Source: JACKBK01 sp963707275 (lineage in GTDB: Bacteria > Chloroflexota > Anaerolineae > JAAEKA01). From it: DNA of 64,000 bases. Positions 16,254 through 25,695 of this stretch are shown in pieces. Within the stretch, counting starts at the first letter, position 1. The number at the start of each line of letters is the position of its first letter. Position numbers and translations under genes: made by a program. The notes beneath the pieces were generated by a model, which saw nothing but the letters and a program-made list of their open reading frames with translations, did no database searches and was not told where the DNA came from. The stretch lies in contig CAVPPH010000002.1 of NCBI GenBank assembly GCA_963707275.1, positions 62,001 to 126,000 on the forward strand, in the 5' to 3' direction.

Positions 16254-18089
16254 TTAGCTCGCCACGAACTTGAGCGTCTGCACGCCGACGCTGACGGCGC
16301 TCTTGAAGCCGTCCCAGGTGTTCAGGCTCTTGGCAAAGGTCAACATCGGGCCGGGGCGGAAGGACCACTCGCGGGTGGCCCGCTTCTGCCAGTACTCCAG
16401 CCGCTCGGCCGACAGGTCGCCGTAGTCCAGCACGGTGGACTGGTCCATGTCCACCTCTTCCCACTTGGTGCCGGGCGCGGAACCAGCCGTTCTCGACCAC
16501 CTCGAAGAAGAAGGGCGTGCCGGGGTAGGGCGCGGCGATGTGGAAGAGGGCGATGTCCAGCGGCAAGCTCTTGCTGTAGGCGATGGTCTCCTGGATGGTC
16601 TCCTCGGTCTCGCCGGGCAGGCCGATGATGAAGTAGCCCCAGTTCTTGATGCCGGCCGCCTGCGCCCAGGTCAGCGCCTGACGTGGCCTGCTCCTTGCGG
16701 TAGCCCTTGTGGGCCCGCTTGAGGATCTGCTCGTTGGCGCTCTCGATGCCCCAGGAGATCAGCCAGCAGCCGGCCTGGCCCATCAGGTGCAGCATCTCCT
16801 CGTCCACGTAGTCCACCCGGCTGTTGCAGGTCCAGTTGACGGTCAGCCCGCTGTCGATGATCAGCCGGCAGAGGTCCATCACCTGCTCGCGGTTGACGGT
16901 GAACAGGTCGGCGTACATGTGGACGTTGTGCACGCCCAGGTCGTGCTGAGCAGCTTCAGCTCCTCGAAGATCAGTCTCCGGCGAGCGCAGGCGGACGCTG
17001 TTCTGGTAGCTGACGTGCTTGATGCAGTACTTGCAGCCGGCCGGGCAGCCGCGGCTGGTGACGATAAAGGTGAACGGCCCCTTGATCATCGGCATGCGCT
17101 GCTTGTCCAGCGGCAGCAGGTGGTGCAGCGGCATCGGCAGGTCGTCCAGGTTGGGGATGAAGGGCCGGTCGGGGTTGATGATGATCTCGCCATCGTGCCG
17201 CCAGCCAGCCCTGGTATCCGCGCCAGCGGCAACTGCTCCGCTTCATCGAGACGCCAGCGGCACCCGCTCCGCGGTAGCCGGCGCAAGGGTGAGAGCAGCA
17301 GGTCGATCGACTGGTTAATGGTGATTGGTGAACGATTGACGGTTAATGGCAGTGTGCTCGGTGTTGCTCTGCCTGCTGCCACGCTGCTCGCGCTGCCGTT
17401 CTGCCGCCTGATCCTGTGGCTTCTGACCTGATTCTGACCGACTCTGTCCCCTGACCGTCGTCCCGCGGCCCAGCTTCGTGTCTTCCACGATCTTGGCGAC
17501 GCGCGGGTCGCTGGGCTCCTTGCCCTCCAGCGTATCCAGCAGCTCGCGCAGGGTCACCTCCGGCTCGCCGCGCAGGACGAAGTCCAGCGCGGGGAAGGGG
17601 CGCATGGTCTCCAGCGTCATCGGCGTGACGTGGGTGCCGAAGGCCATGGTCTGCGCGCCCAGCGACTTGGCCAGGAAGACGCCGAACATGTCGTTGCGCA
17701 GCGTCGGCGCGGTCACCTGGGTCAGGTAGTACTTGGGTCGCTTCTCCTCCAGCAGCTGCTCGAACTCGTCCCAGGTCATGCGCGTGGCGATGGCGTCCAC
17801 GATCTCGACGGTGTAGTCGGGCACCAGCAGCGACGGCCAGCTGGGCCAGGCTGACCTGCGGCCAGATCATGTTCTCGCGGCTGCGGCGGCCCACCCGGTG
17901 CTGGCTGCGGATCCAGATGCCGCCGTCGGGCGAGGGCGGGTTGACCAGCATGACGTCCACGCTGCCCGCCGGCCGGGTTGAAGAGGTCAGGGTCTGCACT
18001 GCCGCGCCGGCATCGGGAAAATCGGCCATGCGCATCGCCGGCACACGCCGCGTCCCCAGGTTTCGTTTCAGTTGGTCGCTGTTAGTCAT
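16254..18089 (-). CDS. B12-binding radical SAM protein (frameshifts; repeat in the linker)
   Basis: The N-terminal cobalamin-binding domain starts near VDVMLVNPPSPDGG and continues FGTHVTPMTLE...LDFVLRGEPEVTLREL. The radical SAM domain carries the cluster motif CPAGCKYCIKH (about 17035) followed by NWTCNSRVDYVDEEML and WGIESANEQILKRAHKGY. Between the two domains, about 17230-17450, lies foreign-looking sequence that includes a heptad repeat and a stop. Further shifts occur near 17835, 16970, 16690 and 16480. Class B enzymes of this architecture methylate or rearrange unactivated carbons. Neighbours suggest a glycan or lipid-carrier substrate; this is inference. Confidence 0.75.
17312..17352. 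repeat. Heptad-periodic repeat inside the radical SAM gene
   Basis: Reads GGTTAAT GGTGATT, GGTGAAC GATTGAC GGTTAAT in 7-bp steps. It lies at the junction of the B12-binding and radical SAM domains. An adjoining stretch (about 17420-17460) repeats TTCTGACC-type units also seen near 13196. Confidence 0.7.
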
Positions 18090-18108
18090 ACATTGCCTCG
18101 CAAGAAGT

Positions 18109-18208
18109 AGTCCGGTAGTTCGATAGTTTGATAGTCCGGTAGTGTGTTGGTACGTGTACGTTTCACCTTGTCACCTTGTCACCCTGTCACCCACTCACTC
18201 TGTCATCC
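18109..18208. repeat. Octad-periodic repeat between glycosyltransferase and radical SAM genes
   Basis: The left half steps by 8 bp (AGTCCGGT AGTTCGAT AGTTTGAT AGTCCGGT). The right half also steps by 8 bp with an unrelated unit (CTTGTCAC CTTGTCAC, CCTGTCAC CCACTCAC). Confidence 0.75.
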
Positions 18209-19408
18209 GCCCGCCGTGCCCAAATCTTCAGCCGCCATCCGGTCGCGCTGGCTCAGTTCTTCCAGCACGCGCATCAGGATCCAGGAGATCAGGAATTGCA
18301 GGCCGACCAGGAAGAGCATCGCGCTGAGCAGGTAGTAGAACCACATACGGCTGGACGGCCAGCCGTTTAGCGCCAGCACCAGGCTGATCAGCCCGATGGC
18401 CAGCCCGGCAGTCAGGCCCGCCAGCCCCATCCACCAGAAATGGCGGTCCAGCGGCGGGTCGAAAATCGGCTTGCCGAACAGCCCTTGCTTGACCGGCCGC
18501 TGATGGAACAGCGCCACCAGGTAGTTGAAGGTCGCTCCCAGGTTGAACAGGCTGACGCCGTCACCGCCAGCACCAGCATCAGGAACAGGCCAAAGCCGCC
18601 CAGCGGTCCCAATGTCGTGACGCCGCTGAAGCGTGCAATTGCCACGGCCACTGCAATCAGTCCGGCGATGCCCAGCGCGACCAGCCCGATCATGCCCAGG
18701 ATGCGCACCGGGTTGTAGTTCAGCGCCGTCCAGGTGATGGTCTGCACGTAGCGCGTGCCGTCGCGCACCACGCTGAGCTTGGACCGGCCCACCCGCTCGC
18801 TGTAGGGGATCGGCACTTCGACCATATGCACATCTTCGTGCAGGGCGCGGGTGCTCATGATGGGGGTGAAGTTCAGCCCGTCGGGCAGCGGGTAGAGCTT
18901 CTCCAACGCCTCGCGGCGAAAGACGCGCATCCCGCTGGCGCTGTCGGTGATGCGCTGGCGGCCCAGCAGGCTGATCATCGCGGCGAAGACAGTGTTGCCG
19001 ATGCGCCGCGTCAGCGGCATTTCACTTTCCGCTCCGGCCATGCGCGAGCCGACCACGATGTCGTTGCCGTTTTGCAGCAGCGTCTCGCAGAGCAGCGGGA
19101 AATATTCGGGCGGGTAGGTGCCGTCGGCGTCGAGAAAGGCCAGCAGTTCGCCGTTGGCAGCGCGGAAGCCGGTCTTCAGCGCCGCGCCGTAGCCGCGGTT
19201 GACCGGGTGCTGCACCAGCCGCACGCCCGGTGTGCTGCGCACGATCTCGGCCGTCCGGTCGCTGGAGCCGTCGTCCACCACGATCAGCTCCAGGGCGTCT
19301 ACGCCGGCCGGCTGGAAGCTGCGGCCCAACCGCCAGCACCCGCTGCATGATGTCGGCGATGCCGTCTTCCTCGTTCAACGCCGGGATGACCACGGATAGT
19401 GTTGTCAT
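18203..19408 (-). CDS. Glycosyltransferase family 2, dolichol-phosphate-mannose-synthase type (two apparent frameshifts)
   Basis: The ATG at 19408 follows GGAAGGAACAC. The GT-A fold begins [16 protein letters not shown], with [17 protein letters not shown] and the DXD-like [12 protein letters not shown]. The C-terminal 150 residues hold two pairs of membrane helices, as in GtrB/DPMS-like enzymes. An extra base near 19325 and a missing base near 18553 break the frame; repaired length is about 400 residues. The enzyme should move a sugar from a nucleotide donor to undecaprenyl phosphate. It lies between the acetyltransferase and radical SAM genes of the polysaccharide block. Confidence 0.85.
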
Positions 19409-19435
19409 GTGTTCCTTCCCCTCACAGGTGTCCCG

Positions 19436-19517
19436 AAGGACTGGCAGTGCTGATTGTCCCAGGGACAGGTCGCAACGCAACTGCGATCGCTGGCCAGGAA
19501 CAGCACTGCCAGTCCTT
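19436..19517. repeat. Paired inverted units, 17-bp arms and 48-nt loop
   Basis: AAGGACTGGCAGTGCTG and its exact complement. Each arm has a palindromic ACTG-G-CAGT core. The distal arm ends 12 bp from the acetyltransferase stop. The core matches that of the element at 40027. Confidence 0.8.
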
Positions 19518-19529
19518 TCGAGTTCAGCT

Positions 19530-20278
19530 TCATCGATCCATCACCTTCAATACCTTCGCCGGCACGCCGCCGACCACGGTGCGGGGCGCTACATTCTCAG
19601 TTACCACCGCGCCGGCCGCCACCACTGCGCCGCGGCCGATGCGCACGCCGTCGGTGATCACCGCGCCGGCCGCCGATCCAGACGTCGTCCTCGACTACGA
19701 TGCCCTCGGCGGTGATGCCCTGCTCTACCATCGGGCGGCCAGGGTCGTCAAAGTTGTGGTTGACGGCCAGCATCTGCACCAGCGGCGCAGTGTAGACCCG
19801 GTCGCCGATGGTGATGCCGCCCTGGCCGCGCAGCACGTTGTATTCGCCGATCAGGCTGTCGCGGCCGATGCGGATAAAGGCGTGCGGCAGGTCGCGGAAG
19901 TTGTAGACGTGCAGGATCGCTCCGTGCATGATAAATGTGCCGGGGCCGATGTCGATGCCGCCCGGTGTGGCATGCAGATACGCGCCGTAGTCGATGTACG
20001 CCCCGTCGCCCAGGCGGATGTTGCCGGCGAAGCGCAACCGCACGTTGTTTTCGATGGCTGCCACACCGTCCATGCTGCAGGATCGACCTGTAGGCCAGCG
20101 AGCGCAGCGCGATGCCGGCTACCGAGGGAACCCATCCGGCCGCCGCCATGACGGCCTGCTCCAGCGCATAGCGGGCCGGGTCGGCCGCCTGACGATTGAT
20201 GTACAGGAGCAGATTGGGAACCAGGCCGCCATCGGTTCGCATTTTGCCAGGTGGATTCTTTGCGTGCATTTCGGTCAT
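19530..20278 (-). CDS. Left-handed beta-helix (hexapeptide) acetyltransferase (two apparent frameshifts)
   Basis: The N-terminal 65 residues are helical. They are followed by hexapeptide repeats ([LIV]-G-x4 spacing: [42 protein letters not shown]) and the catalytic-loop-like [15 protein letters not shown] with its His. The C-terminus [15 protein letters not shown] is typical of the maltose/galactoside/capsule O-acetyltransferase group. Extra bases near 20075 and 19670 shift the frame; repaired length is about 249 residues. The likely role is acetylation of a surface polysaccharide, as first gene of the block. The start at 20278 is tentative. Confidence 0.8.
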
Positions 20279-20339
20279 GCTGTTATGTGCAACCGTGCCT
20301 TTGGCTGGCTCAATTGGGTGTGTCCAAAGCTGGTTGACT

Positions 20340-20396
20340 AGCGTGGGTCGATTGCGAAGCACCTCGCTCCCGGGCGCTTCGCAATCGACCCACGCT
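20340..20396. repeat. Perfect 20-bp inverted repeat between divergent genes
   Basis: AGCGTGGGTCGATTGCGAAG and its complement flank a 17-nt loop, with imperfect extension outward (GTTGACT/GACTCAAC). There is no T-run, so it is not an obvious terminator. It lies between the divergently transcribed acetyltransferase and Nudix genes, upstream of both starts. Confidence 0.8.
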
Positions 20397-20524
20397 GACT
20401 CAACTAACGAGATTGAGTTCCCCACGCATCGAGTGGTGGCAAACCATATTTGGACGGATTAAAGATCGTTGGCTCGTTGCTCTGGCATTCTAGACAGGAT
20501 TGGCCCCTTTGTCAAGGCAAACGG

Positions 20525-20553
20525 TTGGCAATTCCAGACGGCTATGATAGAAT
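20525..20553 (+). promoter_or_regulatory. Promoter for the Nudix gene, leaderless arrangement
   Basis: TTGGCA, 17 bp, TAGAAT. The -10 box ends 7 bp before the ATG at 20561, so the predicted transcript begins at or next to the start codon. No Shine-Dalgarno sequence is present. Confidence 0.55.
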
Positions 20554-20560
20554 CGATCCC

Positions 20561-21085
20561 ATGGTTCCGCGCTTTTGCGTCCAGTGTGGACAGCCGTTGC
20601 ACGAACTTCTGCTACCGGGTGATCACCGGCCCCGTCGTGTCTGTCCCGCTTGTGGGTATGTCGCCTATCAGAACGCCAAGCCGTGCGCCGGTGTCCTGCC
20701 GACAAAGGACAACCATGTGCTGCTGGCCCGGCGGGCAGTGGAGCCGTATCTTGGCCGCTGGGATATCATCGGTGGGTTTATGGAGCATGACGAAAGCCCG
20801 GAGGCTGCCGCGTTGCGCGAGGCCGCCGAGGAAACGGGCCTGACGTTGGAGTTGGGCGACCTGTTGGGCGTCTATCACGATGTCTACGGGAGCGGCGGTT
20901 TTGCGACGTTGAATGTTTACTTCGTAGCCAGGATCATCGCCGGAGATCCATATCCTGCCGACGATGTTGCCGAGCTGGCGTGGTTTTTTTACGACAAATT
21001 GCCTACCGAAATGGCCTTCCCGCATCATACGCATCAGGTGTTGACTGACTGGAGTCGCTGGGCCCGCCGCGCCGCGGGCCTCTGA
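20561..21085 (+). CDS. Nudix hydrolase with zinc-ribbon N-terminus (NudC-like)
   Basis: 174 residues. A CXXC...CXXC zinc ribbon (CVQCGQ, CPACGY) is followed by a perfect Nudix box, GGFMEHDESPEAAALREAAEETGL in two overlapping halves, at residues 70-92. Enzymes of this layout hydrolyse NADH, ADP-ribose or related nucleoside diphosphates. The SQPWPFPxS array of true NudC is not seen, so ADP-ribose-type substrates are as likely. The ATG at 20561 is chosen because the zinc ribbon starts right there and a leaderless promoter points to it. Confidence 0.85.
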   Translation: MVPRFCVQCGQPLHELLLPGDHRPRRVCPACGYVAYQNAKPCAGVLPTKDNHVLLARRAVEPYLGRWDIIGGFMEHDESPEAAALREAAEETGLTLELGDLLGVYHDVYGSGGFATLNVYFVARIIAGDPYPADDVAELAWFFYDKLPTEMAFPHHTHQVLTDWSRWARRAAGL

Positions 21086-21115
21086 TCGTCTGGCCCTGCT
21101 TGACACGCAAACGCC

Positions 21116-23311
21116 ATGCAAGCAACCACTTCCCGCCGCGGCAGCACAGAAGGGCTGGCCGGCGCATTGCGCACCATTCCCCGCTATTTTGCGCAGCCTG
21201 TCCGTTTGGCGCGCACCTATGACCGCGCCAATATTCGACCCGACCTGATGGCCGGGATCACGGTCGGCGTGGTGGCGTTGCCGCAGGGCATTGCGTTTGC
21301 CGTGCTGGCCGGTCTGCCGCCGGAAATGGGGGTGTATACGGCGATTATCGCAGCCTTCGTCGCCGCGCTGTGGGGCTCATCCAACCAGCTCAACAGCGGC
21401 CCCACCAACACCCATTCCCTGCTGGTGTTTTCAATTCTGCTGCCGATTGCATTGCCCGGCACACCGGTCTACATCGCGGCTGCCGGCTTGCTGGCAGTGA
21501 TGGCGGGCGTCTTTCGGGTCGTCATGGGGCTGGCGCGACTGGGCGTGCTGGTCAACTTCGTCTCGGACGCGGTGATCGTCGGTTTCACGGCGGGCGCAGG
21601 CATCCTGATCATCATCGGCCAGATGCGCGTGGTCCTTGGTCTGAGTTTCCCCAACTCGCCGCGCCTGGCCGATACGGTGGGCAACCTCTTCATCCACGTC
21701 CCGGAGACACATCTGATCACGTTGCTGCTGGCCGTGGGAACCATCGTCGCTACCGTCGCGATCCGCCGCTACAAGCGTTCGCTGCCCGCGCCGCTGATCG
21801 TCATGGGGCTGTCGGCGCTGGTGGTGTGGGCGCTGGGCTTGCAGGAGCGCGGCGTCGCCGTGTTGGGCAAGTTGCCGCGCGGGTTGCCGCCGGTCGCCGA
21901 TCTGCCCCTCCTCGACCTGAACCTGATCGGCGACCTTTCTACCGGCGCTCTGGCGCTGGCGGTGATCGGCCTGGTGGAGGCGGTGGCCATCGGACGCGCC
22001 CTCTCGGCGCAGACCGGACAGCGCCTCGACAGTAACCAGGAGTTCGTGGGACAGGGTCTGGCGAATATTGCGGCCGGTGTCTTTTCAGGCTTCCCCACAT
22101 CCGGCTCGTTCAACCGTTCGTCGCTGAACCTGGAGTCGGGCGCCCGTTCGCCGTTTGCCAGCGCCGCCTCAGGTGTGGCGGTGCTGGTGATCGTCTTCGT
22201 GTTTGCACCGGTGGCCGTCTATGTGCCGCTGCCAACCATCTCGGCAATGCTGATCATGAGCGCCTATGGCATGATCGACCGCCAGGAGATGTCGCGGATC
22301 TGGAACACCACTACCGGGGACCGCCTAATCATGGTCACGACCATCGCGGCCACCCTTTTCCTGCCGTTGCAGTTTGCTGTGTTGACCGGCGTGCTCATGT
22401 CACTGGCCTACTACATCTGGCGCACCAGCCTGCCACGGGTGTTTTCCGTGGTGCCCGACGACGAGTACAAGCACCTGACGCGCCAGATCGACCGGACCCA
22501 TGCTGCCGAAAGAGAGGCCTGCCCGCAGTTGGGAATTCTGGAGATCCAGGGCGACCTCTATTTCGGTGCCGCGCAGAACGTGGAAGACGCTGTGCTTGTA
22601 CAATCTGGAGCGCAATCCTGACCAGCAATTCCTGCTGCTGCGAATGTTGAGCGTGCCGCAGATCGATATCAGCGGTGTGCATATGCTGGAGCATATCTTG
22701 CGCACCTATCGCGACCGCGGCGGCGACCTCTTCCTGGTTCGGGTTCAACGCCCTGTCTTCGACTTCATGGACTCCACCGGTTTCGTGCAGACGTTGGGCA
22801 CGGATCATTTCCTGCACGAGGACACGGCCATCAGCCACATCTTCTACCGCATTCTGGATCCGGCTATCTGTATCTACGAGTGCGAACTGCGGGTGTTCTA
22901 CGAATGCCAGAACCTGCCCAAACGCTCCCTCGCGCAGCCGATCGATCTGCACACCAGTCTGCCGGAAATCCCGGTTGCAGACGATTGCACCGCGCGACCT
23001 CTGGGAACAGCTGCGCGGCGCGGATCCGCCGCTGATCTGTGACGTGCGCGAGCCGCGCGAATTTCAGCGGGCGCACATTCCCGGGCGCGCGCTCGTTGCC
23101 GCTGCCCGATGTGTTGACCGGATCGGTGGATCTGCCGCACGATCAACCCATCGTGCTGGCCTGTCGCACCGGGCGGCGCAGCGCGCGCGCCGCGCAGTCG
23201 CTCCACTGGCAGGGCTACGACGATGTGCGTTTGCTGAGCGGCGGTTTGGTGGCCTGGGAAGCTGCCGGGCTGCTGGAAGCCGTGAATCTGAGTATTGCTG
23301 ATGGAAGGTGA
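21116..23311 (+). CDS. SulP anion permease fused to STAS and rhodanese domains (three apparent frameshifts)
   Basis: Residues 1-430 form the SulP/SLC26 membrane core (ITVGVVALPQGIAFAVLAGL, SGPTNTHSLLVFSILLP, SGSFNRSSLNLESGARSP). A STAS domain follows (QLGILEIQGDLYFGAAQNVE, then MLSVPQIDISGVHMLEHI). The C-terminal 100 residues are a rhodanese (LICDVREPREFQRAHIPGAR, active-site CRTGRRS). Single extra bases near 22600, 22985 and 23088 break the frame; repaired, all three domains read through to the stop at 23309-23311. SulP proteins move sulfate, bicarbonate or C4 acids. A catalytic rhodanese at the cytoplasmic end suggests sulfur handling coupled to uptake, which is inference. Confidence 0.82.
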
Positions 23312-23314
23312 GCC

Positions 23315-24285
23315 ATGACAAGTCATCCCCCACGTAACTTGGGTTTGGATCTGGTACGGGCCACGGAAGCGGCTGCCCTGGCCGCAACCCGCTGGATGGG
23401 CCTGGGAAAGCCTGACGAAGCCGATGAGGCGGCTGCCGCTGGCCATGTTCCAGCGCGCTCAACACGCTGGACATGCAAGGGCGCATCGTCGTCGGTGAAG
23501 AGGGCAAGCTGGGCGTTCACTCTCCGCTGGACAGCGGCAGGATGGTTGGAACAGGCAACGGCCCTGAGGTGGACGTGGTCGTCGATCCGGTGGATGGAAG
23601 GCGACGGCTGGCGCAGGGCCACTCCGACGCCATCTCGGTGGTCGGCGTCGCGCCGCGCAACAGCATGTGGTCGCCCGCCCCGGCCGTCTACATGGAGAAG
23701 ATCGTGGTCGATCGTGCGGCTGCCGCGGCCATGGTGCCGGAGTGCATGGACGCTCCGGCCGCCTGGACGCTGGCGCTGGTGGCGCGGGTCAAGAAAAAGC
23801 CGGTGCGTGATCTGGTGGTCTTCGTGCTAGAGCGGCCGCGCCATGAACACCTGGTCGAGGAGATACGCTCGGCCGGCGCGCGCGTGCTGCTGCGCTCGGA
23901 TGGCGACATCGCGGGCGCGATGATGGCTGCCCATCCGTTGATCGATGTTGACCTGTTGATGGGCACGGGCGGCATCGCCGAGGGCGTGGTCGCGGCCTGC
24001 GTGGTCAAGGCGTTGGGCGGCATGATGCTGGGCAGGCTCGCGCCGCAGACCGAGGAGGAATGGGTGGCGGTGCGGGCAGCCGGGCTGGACACGAGGGAGG
24101 TGCTTAGTTGCGGCGAGTTGGTGCGCGGCAACGAGATTTTCTTTGCGGCCACCGGCATCACCGACGGCTTGATGCTGGAAGGAGTCCGGTTGCACGGCAA
24201 TGAAGCGGAGACCGAGTCGATTGTGTTGCGAGCCGAGACGGGCACGCGGCGCAAGATCCACACCGTACACCGACTGACAGATTAG
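23315..24285 (+). CDS. glpX: Fructose-1,6-bisphosphatase class II (GlpX type; two apparent frameshifts)
   Basis: The start [20 protein letters not shown] and the region [11 protein letters not shown]...[10 protein letters not shown] match GlpX, with metal ligands in the VDPVDG loop. Later come [43 protein letters not shown] and the C-terminal [15 protein letters not shown]. Extra bases near 23427 and 23443 shift the frame; repaired length is about 323 residues, normal for the family. It makes fructose 6-phosphate in gluconeogenesis. It starts 3 bp after the SulP gene, so the two are co-transcribed. Confidence 0.88.
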
Positions 24286-24294
24286 GCGGAACCA

Positions 24295-25420
24295 ATGACT
24301 GTTGAACCTGTATCCCAGGAGCGTCGGCGACGACTCTGGATCACCCTGCTGGCCGTGCTGATTTCGTTGCTGATCGGCCTCTTGCTGGCCGAGGCGGTGG
24401 TGCGCGTGGCTGACGCACTGGGGATTGTTGATCTCTCGCCCAGTCTGAGCGAGCTGCCCGCGGCGAGATCAGGACGAGGTCGTGCAACTGTCGGGCGACT
24501 CGCCGCTCTACATCAGCGACCCGACTCTGCACCACCGCATGGTGGCCAACTGGTCGGGTGTCTTCCCGGAGGAGATTGTCCAGGCCGTGGGGCGTAGCGA
24601 GGTGCCGATCCGCACTAACAGCCTGGGTCTGCGCAGCCCGGAGATCGAACGCCAGAAGCCGGCCGGCACGACGAGGATTCTGGTACTGGGCGATTCGGTG
24701 GCGTTTGGCTGGGGGCTGCGCGGCGAAGACACCTTTGCCAGCCAGCTTGCCAGCCTGTTGGCTACCGTCTACCCGGACAGGCGCTTCGAGGTTATCAACG
24801 CCGGCGTCAGCGGCTATGGCACCTGGCAGGAACTGGACTGGCTGAAGCAGACGGGCATCGCTCTGCAACCGGATGTGGTGATCGTCCAGGCGCACCTCAA
24901 CGACGCGGCGGACAACCTCTGGGGGACGCTGGGGCAGGAAGTCGGCGGCGGGTCGTCCTTGACGCGCGTTAGCATGCTGGCACGGCTGGTGAGTCGCGTG
25001 ACGGGCAGCCAGCTACAGGGCTCATCCTCTGACGAGCCGTGCCAGCGCGACTGGCGTGTGGGCACGGATGAGGTGTGTTGGGAACGTACCGAGGCGTTGC
25101 TGACCCAGCTCAAGACGGTGGCGCAGGATGCCGGGGCGGAAGTGATGCTGATGCCCTCGCCTATGCGCTGGCAGGTAGAGCCGAACGTGCGCGACCAGCG
25201 GTCGTGGGTGGACAAGGCGCGCTACCAGGACGTGCTGTCGGACTATGCGCGGCTCAACGGCTGGTTGTTTGCCGATCCGCTGCCGGCCGTCCGATCAGCC
25301 TACCAGGGATCCGGCCAGTCACAGTTCCTCGATGTCGGCCATCCCGACGAAGCGGGCCAGCGAATCATTGCCCAGGAGTTGTATCGGGTGTTGAATCAGT
25401 CGCAAGCGCTGCCCGAATGA
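24295..25420 (+). CDS. Membrane-anchored SGNH/GDSL hydrolase-like protein (one apparent frameshift)
   Basis: An N-terminal membrane anchor (residues 12-34, LWITLLAVLISLLIGLLL) is followed by an SGNH domain. Block I is ILVLGDSVAFGWGLRGEDTF, block II INAGVSGYGTWQEL, block III VQAHLNDAADNLW and block V FLDVGHPDEAG with the catalytic His. An extra base near 24464 breaks the frame; repaired length is about 375 residues. The Asn-bearing block III supports activity on acyl groups of extracytoplasmic glycans or lipids. It lies 10 bp after glpX. Confidence 0.8.
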
Positions 25421-25607
25421 ATGGGCGAACCGTAACTCAGTTTTCCAGATCGTGATGCGTACTCGACGGAGACCGATGATTTGGAAAATCGCCCTACGTT
25501 GGCCGGCGGACCGTGTCGCTCTGCGTTGGTGGAAGTCCGATCAGCACGGGAATGGCGGGTGGGTAGTGGATGTTCTTGTTCGGAATGCCACAAGCGTAGG
25601 CCTAATC

Positions 25608-25635
25608 TTGACACGGGTAGAAAAACCGGCATAAT
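25608..25635 (+). promoter_or_regulatory. Promoter of cydABDC
   Basis: A perfect TTGACA, 16 bp, CATAAT. The predicted start is near 25643, about 50 nt before the cydA ATG. The rest of the 275-bp gap after the SGNH gene (25421-25607) holds nothing I recognise. Confidence 0.65.
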
Positions 25636-25695
25636 TACTTCTGTTTGCACCTTCGTTTTTCCTTCGCCTCTGGTCTACTGAAAAGGATGGACCTC

